From positions 62,001-126,000 of the forward strand of contig JAESQN010000031.1 in assembly GCA_016765135.1 (NCBI GenBank): DNA of 64,000 bases, in the 5' to 3' direction. This document shows positions 17,816 to 26,561 of the stretch, in pieces. The notes beneath the pieces are model-generated. The model had not been told where the DNA came from and ran no database searches. It saw only the letters and a program-made list of their open reading frames with translations. The position numbers were made by a program, and so were the translations under genes. This DNA comes from Robiginitomaculum sp. (GTDB lineage Bacteria > Pseudomonadota > Alphaproteobacteria > Caulobacterales > Maricaulaceae). Every line of letters starts with the position of its first letter. Within the stretch, counting starts at the first letter, position 1.

Positions 17816-18826
17816 ATGTTTTTATCAGCCGCCCCAGACCTGCTTAGTTTCCAACGCCAAACCCGACTAACCTCCGATTTAAAAGCGCGACTTGAAATAA
17901 CCTCGCGTGAGGCCGTTACCGGGCGGCGTGAGGATATTGCATCTGTTGTCAGCGGTGATGTGGGTAGCATACATCTATTACAAAAGGCGGTGGACGATAT
18001 TGAACAAGACGGCCGTATCAATGCATTGTCCGAAGCCAGGTTGGATTTGATGTCGTCCAGCTTAAGTGCTATTCGCGGTGTTATAGGCAGTCTTGACACG
18101 CTGGCCCTGAGTAGCATTTCAACCCCCAACATTTTCGGGCTCGGCACGATCGCCCAACAAGCCGAAGCCAATTTGCGCTCCACCATGTCCCTGATCGGCA
18201 CCACCCAAGGCAATAGAAAATTGTTCTCCGGTGATGCGACAGACCAAATTCCACTGGCTAGGGCTGATAAACTTCTGGATGATGTGCGCACTATAATGCA
18301 GGCGGGGCCAGACCCTGCCAGCATTGAAACTGCACTGGATTTTTACTTTGATGATCCGCTCGGCGGCTTTGCTACAGACATATATAAAGGCGGTGAAGGC
18401 AACGCCCCGCCAAGTTTTCTCGCGGACGGCTCGAAAATAGAGTTTAGCGTGCGGGCCGATGACCAAGCTTTGCGCGACACCATGCGCGGGTTGGCCGTTC
18501 TAGCGACCGCACAAAGCACGGGCTATGATATTACTGGCAATGAATTTAACGCCGTATTTACTGGCGGTGCCGCGTCTGTCTCCAAAGGCAAGGGCGGTAT
18601 TATCAAATTGGAAGGCGGGCTCGGTATATATTCCGGCCTGCTTGAAAATGCGACCGAGCAACAATCCGCCGAAAGGCTGACCATCGGCCAAGCCCTTAAC
18701 GGCATCACGGGCCGAGACCAATTTGAAGCAGCGGCGGAACTTAAACAGCTCGAAATCCAGCTACAAGCTTCCTATTTGATCACCGCCCGTCTCGCCAATC
18801 TCAACTTGACCAATTTCATTAGGTAA
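17816..18826 (+). CDS. flgL: Hook-filament junction protein FlgL
   Basis: FlgL (HAP3) sits between FlgK and the filament. The 336-residue protein has a flagellin-like N-terminal helix (FLSAAPDLLSFQRQTRLTSD, LEITSREAVTGRREDI) and a C-terminal helix ending ARLANLNLTNFIR. It is about the usual length. flgI starts 3 bases after its stop, so the two are very likely co-translated. The predicted export chaperone is FlgN. Confidence 0.92.
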   Translation: MFLSAAPDLLSFQRQTRLTSDLKARLEITSREAVTGRREDIASVVSGDVGSIHLLQKAVDDIEQDGRINALSEARLDLMSSSLSAIRGVIGSLDTLALSSISTPNIFGLGTIAQQAEANLRSTMSLIGTTQGNRKLFSGDATDQIPLARADKLLDDVRTIMQAGPDPASIETALDFYFDDPLGGFATDIYKGGEGNAPPSFLADGSKIEFSVRADDQALRDTMRGLAVLATAQSTGYDITGNEFNAVFTGGAASVSKGKGGIIKLEGGLGIYSGLLENATEQQSAERLTIGQALNGITGRDQFEAAAELKQLEIQLQASYLITARLANLNLTNFIR

Positions 18827-18829
18827 ATC

Positions 18830-19936
18830 ATGAAATATTTCAAACTTTTTATTCTTGTTCTTTTTTGCAGTTTCGTGCTTGTCCCCGAGGCCAACGCACA
18901 AGTTAAAATCAAGGATATTGTTGATATAGAGGGTGTACGCGGCAATGACCTTGTCGGTTATGGTCTCGTCATCGGGCTGGACGGCAGTGGAGATAGCATT
19001 CGCCAATCCCCCTATACGGAAGAGGCTCTCTCCAACCTGCTTGAGCGGCTTGGAGTTAATATTCAAGGCAGTGATTTTCGTCCCAATAATGTGGCTGCCG
19101 TGCTGGTTACCGCCAGCCTGCCAGCTTTTGCCCGTAAAGGTTCGCGCATTGATGTCAATATATCCTCTATCGGGGATGCGAAAAATCTGTCCGGGGGCAC
19201 CCTCGTCATGACACCGCTCAATGCCGCTGATGGCAATGTTTATGCCGTGGCCCAGGGCAGTGTACTGATTAGCGGTTTTAAAGCAGAAGGGGACGCCGCC
19301 TCTATCACCGAGGGTGTACCAACATCGGGAACCATTCCGAACGGGGCGCGGGTTGAGCAGGAAATCAAGTTTGATTTTAATGCCATGCGCTCGGTTCGCC
19401 TGGCTCTGCGGTCCCCGGATTTCACCACGGCCTTGAGAATTGAAAATATAATCAACCAGGAATCCGGTGTGCATATTGCCGAAATGCTGGACGCGGGTAC
19501 GGTCGAGCTTAACCTTGCAAGTGGCAGCAAATCCACGGCCCATCAACTGGCCGCCATAGAAAACTATCAACTAAACCCGGCACAAAAAGCCAGGGTGGTT
19601 ATTGACCAGCGCTCCGGTACTATCGTGCTGGGTACAAATGTAAAAATTTCCTCGGTCGCTATCGCCAAAGGCAATCTTTCAATAAAAATAGCCGAAGCCC
19701 CGATTGCCGTCCAGCCCAACCCGTTTGCACCGGGACAATCTATCATATTGCCGCGTACCTCCGTTGAGGTAAATGACGGCAAGCCAGGTAATATTACCTT
19801 GATCGAGAGCAATATCACCCTGCCAGATCTTGTCGCCGGGCTAAATGCTCTGGGCGTATCACCACGCGAAATGATCGACATTCTAAAGACAATGAAAACC
19901 GCCGGGGCACTACACGCGGAACTTGTTTTGCAGTAA
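18830..19936 (+). CDS. flgI: Flagellar P-ring protein FlgI
   Basis: FlgI builds the periplasmic P ring around the rod. The 368-residue precursor has a signal peptide cleaved after ANA (residue 23) and then the family hallmarks: KIKDIVDIEGVRGNDLVGYG, LDGSGDS, NVAAVLVTASLP and, near the C-terminus, LNALGVSPREMIDILKTMK. It needs FlgA for assembly. It ends the flgE-flgK-flgL-flgI operon and faces fliG tail to tail with 37 bases between; no clear terminator hairpin is visible there. Confidence 0.96.
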   Translation: MKYFKLFILVLFCSFVLVPEANAQVKIKDIVDIEGVRGNDLVGYGLVIGLDGSGDSIRQSPYTEEALSNLLERLGVNIQGSDFRPNNVAAVLVTASLPAFARKGSRIDVNISSIGDAKNLSGGTLVMTPLNAADGNVYAVAQGSVLISGFKAEGDAASITEGVPTSGTIPNGARVEQEIKFDFNAMRSVRLALRSPDFTTALRIENIINQESGVHIAEMLDAGTVELNLASGSKSTAHQLAAIENYQLNPAQKARVVIDQRSGTIVLGTNVKISSVAIAKGNLSIKIAEAPIAVQPNPFAPGQSIILPRTSVEVNDGKPGNITLIESNITLPDLVAGLNALGVSPREMIDILKTMKTAGALHAELVLQ

Positions 19937-19973
19937 TGTTTTGCTTGGCAGGCCCTCTAAACTCACGATGCCC

Positions 19974-21062
19974 CTATTCGCCAGTTTCTTCTATGTCGAT
20001 ATAGGTGATTGTTCCCGACTTTTCTTGTCTGGAGATAAAGCTCATCAGGGCTATGATTGCGCTGTCCGCTTCTTTTTCGGACAAATTGCCCAACTCCTCG
20101 ACCTGTTCCTTGTATTGCTCGGCCATGCGCTGGGAAATATTGGCGAAGAGAAATTCTGTCGTTTTGGGTTCCGTCGCACTGCCAGCCTTGAGGGCGTTTA
20201 ATAAATCCTGTGCATCCATATCGCGAAATATCAGCGGCACGGCCGTTTTGGGCAAACGTGTTGGCAAATCCTCGAATGTCAGCAAGCCTTTACGGATTTT
20301 ATCGGCAGTGTCAGGATTGCTTTTGCTGATAATATCCATCAACCGGTTTCGCCTTGTCTTGGGAAGAACCCCCATGACTTCAGCCATAAAGTTGGCGGTT
20401 TTCGAGCCGTCGTCCGTTTGTTTTTTCTCTAAAAACTCTATGCGTAAAAGCTCGGTGATCGCCTTTTCAACATCTGTGCCGTATTGCGTGCCGCCCGACA
20501 TGTGGCTGGCGGCGGCTTCAGCCATTTTATCTGAAAGCTCAGCCAGGATTTCTCCTGCTTTTACACTGTCCATTTTGGACAGTACAAAACTTGTCAATTC
20601 AGGGCGCTGCTCATTTAAATAACCAGCCAGTCGTGCGGATTTTTCTTTCTTGAGAGCCTCCCAGACACTACCATTATCACCCTCACTTGCATCCACAACG
20701 TCTCCAAACACGCGCTTCGCCCGGTCTGTTGACAATAGCGTTTCGGCAAGCTCGCGGGCTTGTTTTTCTCCACCGTGCAGACCGCTTTCATTTTCCTGTA
20801 AACTTGTGATAAATTCGGCAATGGTAGCGAGCAGGATGGGCCTTGCTATAAATTTTATTGTTTGCATCGCCGTAACAAAACTGCGTAAATGCCGGTCTTC
20901 AAGAGCCTCGACAATAGGCTTGGCATGTTCGGCGCCAAGCAAGGCAATAATAATTGCACCTTTTTGGCTTTTGGAATATGCGCTCGCCGCACTGCTTATC
21001 TCGTGGACATTTGGCGGCTGGATATCCGCTCGCTGGCCCGTTAATAAAGTCCCGGCCATCAT
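19974..21062 (-). CDS. fliG: Flagellar motor switch protein FliG
   Basis: FliG is the C-ring protein on which MotA acts. The 362-residue protein is diverged but keeps the family's middle and C-terminal parts: a TFEDLPTRLPKTAVPLIFRD helix-turn-helix and a C-terminal segment ISQRMAEQYKEQVEELGNLS, the region carrying the charged torque helix. It is the last gene of fliF-fliH-fliN-fliP-fliG; its ATG overlaps the fliP stop (ATGA). Placing fliG after fliP rather than next to fliF is noteworthy. Divergence lowers certainty slightly. Confidence 0.82.
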   Translation of the reverse strand: MMAGTLLTGQRADIQPPNVHEISSAASAYSKSQKGAIIIALLGAEHAKPIVEALEDRHLRSFVTAMQTIKFIARPILLATIAEFITSLQENESGLHGGEKQARELAETLLSTDRAKRVFGDVVDASEGDNGSVWEALKKEKSARLAGYLNEQRPELTSFVLSKMDSVKAGEILAELSDKMAEAAASHMSGGTQYGTDVEKAITELLRIEFLEKKQTDDGSKTANFMAEVMGVLPKTRRNRLMDIISKSNPDTADKIRKGLLTFEDLPTRLPKTAVPLIFRDMDAQDLLNALKAGSATEPKTTEFLFANISQRMAEQYKEQVEELGNLSEKEADSAIIALMSFISRQEKSGTITYIDIEETGE

Positions 21063-21826
21063 CCATACCCTGCAATCAGTGCTTCGGTGATTTTCATCCA
21101 GCCATCAGCAACGACAAAAAAGGCCAATTTGAAGGGCAGGGAGACAACCGCTGGCGGTACCATCATCATGCCCATCGCCATCAAAACTGAGGCAACGATT
21201 AAATCAATTATCAAAAACGGCAGAAAAATCACAAAACCAATTTGAAAACCGCGCTTTATTTCTGAAAGCATAAAAGCCGTGACAAGCAGGCTAAACTCCG
21301 GTTCTTCAATATTAAACTCCCGGTCAGGCATGGTCGCGGCCAGACGCTCCAACGAATCTTCCCCGACGCGTTTTTTCATAAACACTCGAAATGGTGCCAG
21401 GGTGCGCTCGGTAGCCTGCATCTCGGTTATTTCCCCGTCCATATAAGGCGAAATACCCTCTTCCCATGATTGGGTAAAAACCGGCTGCATGATAAAAAAT
21501 GTCAAGAACATTGCCAGCCCCATAATCATCATATTGGGCGGAGATTGTTGCAAACCGATTGCCTGACGCAGAAAAGAAAAGACAATAACTATAAACGGTA
21601 AACAGGTGATCATCATGGCAATACCCGGAGCAAGACTAAGCACTGTCACAATCAGGAAAAGCTGAATAATCCGTTTGTCAAAACCGCCACCCTCCAGCTG
21701 CGCCTGCCCAAGCAATGAGCCTGGATCAATATCGGGCACTTGCCCAAATGCACTGACGCCCCAAAACAAAATCGACGCAAGCCACAAGAACGCTAGAAAT
21801 ATTCTAAATCGCTTATCTGCTATCAT
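21059..21826 (-). CDS. fliP: Flagellar export gate protein FliP
   Basis: FliP is a core membrane subunit of the type III export gate. The 255-residue precursor has a cleavable-type N-terminal hydrophobic segment (about residues 9-28), then four membrane segments with hallmarks IVTVLSLAPGIAMMIT, FSFLRQAIGLQQSPPNMMI and, C-terminally, VASVLMAMGMMMVPPAVVSLPFK-type sequence. It overlaps fliN and fliG by four bases on either side. The companion genes fliQ and fliR are not in the window. Confidence 0.96.
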   Translation of the reverse strand: MIADKRFRIFLAFLWLASILFWGVSAFGQVPDIDPGSLLGQAQLEGGGFDKRIIQLFLIVTVLSLAPGIAMMITCLPFIVIVFSFLRQAIGLQQSPPNMMIMGLAMFLTFFIMQPVFTQSWEEGISPYMDGEITEMQATERTLAPFRVFMKKRVGEDSLERLAATMPDREFNIEEPEFSLLVTAFMLSEIKRGFQIGFVIFLPFLIIDLIVASVLMAMGMMMVPPAVVSLPFKLAFFVVADGWMKITEALIAGYG

Positions 21827-22176
21827 TGCAGTACATCCATGGAAACATTGACGATCTCGGTCAGCTTGACACCAATTTCTCCGGTTTTAGGGTTAGTCTC
21901 CACAAGCTCTCCACGTGCAATTACCCGGCTGTCAATTACGAGGTCTACCGGGTCTTCCAACCTGCAATCCAGGGGCAATAATGTATCTTGCTTCATTTGC
22001 AATAATTCACCAATTGTTGGCCGGGCAGTGCCTATAACCACCTGGACATTTACATCCAGCGCATAGATTGAACGCTTGTACTGGTTGTCATCGGCCTGGC
22101 TTCGTTGCTCATGTAATGGGGCTTCCTGCGCTTGTTTTGAGCCAACTTGTTTATTTGGTTGTTCGGCTTTTGCCAT
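21823..22176 (-). CDS. fliN: Flagellar motor switch protein FliN
   Basis: FliN is the small C-ring protein. The 117-residue product has a polar N-terminus and a SpoA domain (about residues 45-115) with YALDVNVQVVIGTARPTIGE and DLVIDSRVIARGELVE. The start at 22176 (MAKAEQ) is set by an AGGAG ribosome-binding site; an open stretch upstream overlaps fliH in another frame and is not FliN-like. It overlaps fliH by 26 bases and fliP by 4. Confidence 0.93.
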   Translation of the reverse strand: MAKAEQPNKQVGSKQAQEAPLHEQRSQADDNQYKRSIYALDVNVQVVIGTARPTIGELLQMKQDTLLPLDCRLEDPVDLVIDSRVIARGELVETNPKTGEIGVKLTEIVNVSMDVLQ

Positions 22177-22816
22177 TTTGTTCTCCTGAATAATTACTTT
22201 CAAGCAAGGCCAGACATTCCTGGACTGCCGCGTCAATATCGATCTCTCCGCCGCCGTTTTGCCAGATGGCACATACTTTGTTGGCGGGGTTTTTTTTGTC
22301 AATTTCTATAGAAAAACCAGAGTTTGCAGACTGTGCCTCGGTGTGGTCTGTTAGCGTGCCCATGATCATCAATAGATCTTTTTTTAGCTGCGGCGGGGCG
22401 TGTAATGTTACATGTCCGTGCAGGGCCTGTGCGCTGGTTTTGACAATAAAATCCCTAATTTCCGTCAAGGCGTTCCGCTTGGCAAGCGAGGGCAGAGCTG
22501 CACGTAATATGGCAATAACGACCCGCCCGTGGCTGGTTTCCATCTGTTGGCTAACTCCGCGTAATTCTTGCAGCATTTTTGTGATGTTTTCCCTGTTGCT
22601 TTCAACCTCCGAAAGGGCTTGCAAGCGACCTTCCATCAAACCGTCTTCAAAAGTTTTTTCTGTTTTCAATCGTGCGGGTTCTTGTATGTCCGGGTTTTGT
22701 CCATTTGGCATGTCCGTAATATTCATGGGGTGAAACCGAGCCAGCGAACCGATTGATGTCCCAACAGGGTTGTCAAAACGTCGGATTTTTTCAGTTAAAT
22801 TCAAGGGTACATTCAT
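22151..22816 (-). CDS. fliH: FliH-like flagellar export ATPase regulator
   Basis: A 221-residue protein in the FliH position between fliF and fliN. FliH holds FliI and links it to FliN at the C ring. Visible features are a polar N-terminus, a helical middle (about residues 55-110, coiled-coil-like ENITKMLQELRGVSQQMETS) and a mixed C-terminal domain ending in an IWQNGGGEIDIDAAVQECLA segment, which resembles the FliH/YscL C-terminus. The family is poorly conserved, so the call rests partly on gene order. It overlaps fliF by four bases. Confidence 0.72.
   Translation of the reverse strand: MNVPLNLTEKIRRFDNPVGTSIGSLARFHPMNITDMPNGQNPDIQEPARLKTEKTFEDGLMEGRLQALSEVESNRENITKMLQELRGVSQQMETSHGRVVIAILRAALPSLAKRNALTEIRDFIVKTSAQALHGHVTLHAPPQLKKDLLMIMGTLTDHTEAQSANSGFSIEIDKKNPANKVCAIWQNGGGEIDIDAAVQECLALLESNYSGEQNGKSRTTK
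22183..22187 (-). promoter_or_regulatory. fliN ribosome-binding site
   Basis: AGGAG seven bases before the ATG at 22176, inside the end of fliH. It decides the fliN start against a longer reading frame. Confidence 0.75.
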
Positions 22817-24438
22817 GATATTTGTTCACTATGGACTGAGGTTGCATGGGCAGAGTTTTCTGCCTCAAGCCAGGACGACAGCAATGATATTGCTCCGTCC
22901 GGGTTTTCCTGAGCCGCGTTTTTTAGAAGCTCGGCCGGATCTTCCGGGGCATTTATGAGCCTTCCTTCAGTGTTTTGCGGGGCTGGTAAACCGGGTATAG
23001 CGCTGGCTCCCATGCCAATCGCTGGCAATTCCATCTGCCCTAACAAAGCTTGTTCTGCACTATTGCCTACAGAACCCCCCGCAGTACCACCAAGCAATGG
23101 TTTGATCACAAACATACCCAAAGCCAGAACTATAAGCCCTAAAAATCCGGCCTGCACCATGCTCCATAAATAGCGCTCAATAAATTTGGACATGGCGCTT
23201 GGCATCTCAAGAGCCCCCTCAAGGTCAGGGGTTTCAAATGCAAAGCTTTTGAGCGTTAGAACATCACCTCGCTCGGCATCAATACCGGCCGAAGCCAGAG
23301 ACAATTCGCGCAGGGCGGTTAATTCTTCTTTGGCTCTGGGTACATATGTGACAGCACCCGTATCATCAGCACCACGCACATCATTTATAAGAACAGCAAC
23401 ACTCATCCGCTTTATCGCACCGGGCAAAGTTTTGGAATTGCGGATAAGCTCCGAGATTTCGTACTGGATTGTTTCTGTAGTTTCGCCCCTGTTTGCATTG
23501 CTGGTACCCGTTGCATTTTCTCCTTCGGGCAAGTTACTGGCCACACCGACAGCAGCAGATGTACCGGTGCTTGTATCTGTAATTTCGCTAATGGTTTGGG
23601 ATTTGATTACACGGGCCTCCGGGTCAAATGTACGCTGGGTTGTTGTTTCGGATTTCCGGTCAATATCCAGTGTGACGCTTACACGAACATTGCCGCTACC
23701 AACACGAGCTTCCAGTAAAGACAGCAGGTTTTTTTTAATAGCTGCCGCACGCTCAAGACCGCCAAGACCGCCTTCAGCTCGCCCGGCAATCATGGCACCG
23801 TCGCTGCCTGGCCCCGCTACAATGCCGGTCTTTGCATCTATAACCACAACATCGGACGGGTTCAAACCCGCCACCGACAAAGCCGTAAGATACTGTACAG
23901 CCTTGGCCGTTTGCATATTTATGCCGCCGCTTGAACGCAATGTCACCGATGCGGATTGTGCAGCGGGTGCGCCTGAAAACCGCGAGCGTTTAGCCGCTCC
24001 CAAATGCACCCGCGCTAAATCCACAGACGGCAAGGCCAGTATGGTGCGCGCCAGCTCGCCCTCCTTGGCCCGCCAATAGGCCGTGTCGAACATATCGGAT
24101 GTCATGGCAAAACTGTTAACGTCGTCAAACAGCTCATACCCGGCTATGCTTTGGCGCGGCAGACCCTCTTTCGCCAGCTCAAGCCGCAAAGAATCGCGCT
24201 TGTCTGCTTGCGCATAAATAGCCGAGCCGCGTACTTCATAGGCAACATTTTTTGCGGCAAGCTCGGCAATAACTTCACCCGCCACCTTGCCGTCCAAACC
24301 AGAATACAGCAAATCCATTTGCGGCTTCAAGGTTTGTTTTACCAAAAGGCTCATAGCCGCAATTGTCGCCACAACCGCAATGGTGGCGATAATTTGTTTT
24401 CTCATATTCAAAGACAGAAATACCTGAAACGCATTCAT
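22813..24438 (-). CDS. fliF: Flagellar MS-ring protein FliF
   Basis: FliF forms the MS ring in the inner membrane. The 541-residue protein has two transmembrane helices, near residues 14-33 and near 440-460 (FLGLIVLALGMFVIKPLL), flanking the periplasmic ring-building domains. Hallmarks are DLLYSGLDGKVAGEVIAELA, an SSLPRQSI-like loop (here KEGLPRQSIAGYELFDD) and SETTTQRTFDPEARVIKS. The ATG at 24438 is fixed by an AAGGA site. The gene heads the fliF-fliH-fliN-fliP-fliG operon and diverges from fliL2. Confidence 0.95.
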   Translation of the reverse strand: MNAFQVFLSLNMRKQIIATIAVVATIAAMSLLVKQTLKPQMDLLYSGLDGKVAGEVIAELAAKNVAYEVRGSAIYAQADKRDSLRLELAKEGLPRQSIAGYELFDDVNSFAMTSDMFDTAYWRAKEGELARTILALPSVDLARVHLGAAKRSRFSGAPAAQSASVTLRSSGGINMQTAKAVQYLTALSVAGLNPSDVVVIDAKTGIVAGPGSDGAMIAGRAEGGLGGLERAAAIKKNLLSLLEARVGSGNVRVSVTLDIDRKSETTTQRTFDPEARVIKSQTISEITDTSTGTSAAVGVASNLPEGENATGTSNANRGETTETIQYEISELIRNSKTLPGAIKRMSVAVLINDVRGADDTGAVTYVPRAKEELTALRELSLASAGIDAERGDVLTLKSFAFETPDLEGALEMPSAMSKFIERYLWSMVQAGFLGLIVLALGMFVIKPLLGGTAGGSVGNSAEQALLGQMELPAIGMGASAIPGLPAPQNTEGRLINAPEDPAELLKNAAQENPDGAISLLSSWLEAENSAHATSVHSEQIS

Positions 24439-24445
24439 GTGCGAA

Positions 24446-24450
24446 TCCTT
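24446..24450 (-). promoter_or_regulatory. fliF ribosome-binding site
   Basis: AAGGA eight bases before the ATG at 24438; it favours this start over a GTG five codons upstream. Confidence 0.7.
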
Positions 24451-24531
24451 CACACTATGGTCAAAAATTTGGCTGAAGCCGTCGACCCAATTTATAAAAT
24501 TTAATTTACAAGCTTAAATAGACTTCAATTG

Positions 24532-24547
24532 TTAACAGAACATTTAC
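24532..24547 (+). promoter_or_regulatory. Possible CtrA-like box between fliF and fliL2
   Basis: TTAA-N7-TTTAC, one mismatch from TTAA-N7-TTAAC, in the AT-rich 149-base divergent spacer of fliF and fliL2. It is about 40 bases before fliL2. Chance occurrence is possible. Confidence 0.25.
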
Positions 24548-24587
24548 TATAGCGTGCTTTTATAATGGATAACTCGCGGTGATTGAA

Positions 24588-25106
24588 ATGAACAAGCCTA
24601 CTAAAAACGAAAAAAATAAAGATAAAAAACTTGCCGACGCCAAGCCAAAATCCGGTATGCTTGGCAAGCTTATTTTGCCTGTGGTATTGGGCATTACCTC
24701 ATTTTCCACTGTCTATTTTCTGCCACGAGCCGAGGCACCTATAGCCGAGACCAAAACCCTTGCTACAAGCGACCCGGCGCATGATAAAACCGGTGACGGG
24801 TCTGTGCCAATTGAGACATCTTTTATAAACCTTGAACCTTTTATGGTTTCCCTTAAGGGCCGCTCACATATCTTGCGCATTAGTATTACATTGGAGGCGC
24901 CGCAAGAAAGTGCTGATCTTATTGACCCCAAAAACCCAAAACTCCGCGATGCGTTTATGGGGTATTTAAGTGCATTGGGTATGGAGCAGGTGGAAGATGC
25001 TGCTTTTTTAGTCCGGCTCCGCGCCCAGCTAACAAGGCGGGCAAAATTTGTTCTCGGGCCGACCAATGTTCAAAATGTTTTAATCACAGATTTTATGGTG
25101 CGATAA
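24588..25106 (+). CDS. fliL: FliL-like basal-body protein (copy 2)
   Basis: A 172-residue protein with a basic cytoplasmic N-terminus (Lys-rich, about residues 1-25), one transmembrane helix (about 27-46, LILPVVLGITSFSTVYFL) and a FliL periplasmic domain with FINLEPFMVSLKGRSHILRISITLE and a C-terminal NVQNVLITDFMVR. This copy is closer to canonical FliL than the one at 6843-7421. The ATG at 24588 is used; a GTG three codons earlier is possible. It heads the fliL2-DUF6468-motE operon, with only 2 bases before the next gene. Confidence 0.85.
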   Translation: MNKPTKNEKNKDKKLADAKPKSGMLGKLILPVVLGITSFSTVYFLPRAEAPIAETKTLATSDPAHDKTGDGSVPIETSFINLEPFMVSLKGRSHILRISITLEAPQESADLIDPKNPKLRDAFMGYLSALGMEQVEDAAFLVRLRAQLTRRAKFVLGPTNVQNVLITDFMVR

Positions 25107-25108
25107 TT

Positions 25109-25594
25109 ATGTATGCTTATATTCCCGATATTCTTTTATTGCTGGTTTCCGGCATCACCTGTTTATATTGCCTGGTTTTAAGCCGCCGGTTGAAGAAGCT
25201 GCAAAGCCTTGAAGGCGGGCTTGGCGGCTCAATTGTTGAGCTGACGCAGGCAATTTCAAAAACCAGTGAAGCCGCCAGCCAGGCGCGGCGTGCAACAGAA
25301 GAAAATATTGCGGTTTTGCGACAGCTTCTCCGTGAAGCACAAGACACAACACCACAAATTGAAGCCCGAATCGAGAGCCTGCGCTATTCAAGAATAGCCG
25401 CGCAAACGGCACATGCCGAGCTTGAAAAAATATTGACTTCAGAAATTAAGCCGGAGCTACAAAATGCGCGCCAGGCTTCGCAATCATTATTGCAAATCGT
25501 GCGCGAGGTTAGCGACTTTCAACGCCGCTCCAAAAACCTGAAGACACCAGGCACAAAACGTGCACCAAACACAAAACGCGAAAGAGCAGCATGA
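25109..25594 (+). CDS. DUF6468-like membrane-anchored flagellar protein
   Basis: A 161-residue protein with one N-terminal transmembrane helix (about residues 6-26) and a long charged helical region with coiled-coil character (about 28-145), ending in a basic tail. Proteins of this build, annotated DUF6468, occur between fliL or fliM and motE in alphaproteobacterial flagellar loci. Function is not established; a membrane-anchored helper of stator or C-ring assembly is possible. It follows fliL2 after 2 bases and overlaps motE by 4 bases. The family name is from recall of gene order and architecture. Confidence 0.65.
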   Translation: MYAYIPDILLLLVSGITCLYCLVLSRRLKKLQSLEGGLGGSIVELTQAISKTSEAASQARRATEENIAVLRQLLREAQDTTPQIEARIESLRYSRIAAQTAHAELEKILTSEIKPELQNARQASQSLLQIVREVSDFQRRSKNLKTPGTKRAPNTKRERAA

Positions 25595-26199
25595 AAATCC
25601 GTATATTACCGCTACTCGGCTTTCTGTTCACTCTGGCAATCGTTAGCAGAGCCTATGCCCTGTCAAATGATGCGCCGGGCGCTGAAAATAACGTCACAAC
25701 CGAAAGTCCGGAAGCTGACATTTTGTCCAAAGATGTTGCGGGAGAAGAAACCGCCCAAGAAACTACAAAGAAACAATGTTTGAGCGGCGAAGTGCTGATT
25801 GCGGTTAATAAAAAAATGGTCGTACTCGCCAAACGCGAAGACGAGATGAAAGAAAAAGAAAGCGCGTTTAAAGCAATTCGCCTGCGACTTGACAAGCAAT
25901 TATTGGCAATCAATGCCGCCAAGGCCAGCCTTGACGATAACATTCTGAAACGCACAGAGCAGGCACAAAAAGACTTGTCGCATTTAACCCAGATGTATCA
26001 AAGCATGAAGCCAAAGCAGGCCGCAAAGATTTTTAACGAAATGGACGTTAATTTCGCTGCCGGGTTTTTGCGCGAAATGAAAGGCGCACACGCCGGGTTG
26101 ATTTTATCCAATATGAACACAAAAAAGGCCTACCGGATCAGCCTCGTGCTGGCTTCCAGAGGCGCCAAATACAGAGACACAAACAACACCCTGCCTTAA
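25591..26199 (+). CDS. motE: MotE-like motility protein
   Basis: A 202-residue exported protein: signal peptide (about residues 1-23, ending SRAYA), an acidic linker, a coiled coil (about 75-130) and a C-terminal MgtE-N-like domain with YQSMKPKQAAKIFNEMDVNFAAGFLREMK and ILSNMNTKKAYRISLVLA. In rhizobia MotE is a periplasmic chaperone that helps MotC and so the MotB stator. Its start overlaps the DUF6468-like gene by 4 bases. It is the last flagellar gene before the glycan locus. Confidence 0.83.
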   Translation: MKIRILPLLGFLFTLAIVSRAYALSNDAPGAENNVTTESPEADILSKDVAGEETAQETTKKQCLSGEVLIAVNKKMVVLAKREDEMKEKESAFKAIRLRLDKQLLAINAAKASLDDNILKRTEQAQKDLSHLTQMYQSMKPKQAAKIFNEMDVNFAAGFLREMKGAHAGLILSNMNTKKAYRISLVLASRGAKYRDTNNTLP

Positions 26200-26250
26200 A
26201 TAATGCAAGCCAGGCCCAACTCCCTGATTAACATTGCGCTCCATATAGAC

Positions 26251-26271
26251 TGGACTTGCCCCGGTTTAGTT
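26251..26271 (+). repeat. Terminal inverted repeat, right end of the mini-element
   Basis: 21 bases beginning TGGACTTGCCCC, the exact reverse complement of 26562-26582. Confidence 0.9.
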
Positions 26272-26287
26272 CCGGGTTAACTACTCA

Positions 26288-26416
26288 TTATGCTGCCTTG
26301 CTTTCGAAGGCACCGGGTGAGTGCGTAGCCTGCCTTTTGTACATTTCGCCCAAGGTGGAATGTCTTCGTTTTGGATTATAGAATCCATTGATGTATTTGA
26401 ACAGGGTAATATGTGC
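26288..26416 (-). pseudogene. IS3-family transposase orfB, C-terminal fragment
   Basis: The minus strand encodes 42 residues including LFKYINGFYNPKRRHSTLGE and ending SPGAFESKAA before a TAA. This is the conserved C-terminus of IS3 orfB transposases after the catalytic glutamate. Everything upstream, including all DDE residues, is deleted. The fragment cannot make an active enzyme. Confidence 0.88.
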
Positions 26417-26561
26417 CTATTTTCGTATGTGCCAGATGTTCCTCCAGATCATCTCGGCCTTGATAGTTTTCCAAGAGGCAGGCCTCGCACTTGAAATTCT
26501 TTGGTATGTTGCTTGGCCATAATAGTTCTCCTTGATGGCCGTTATACTCATAACACCCCGC

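Noticed and set aside
19937-19973. A terminator between convergent flgI and fliG
   Set aside because: The 37-base spacer has no stem-loop followed by a T-run on either strand.
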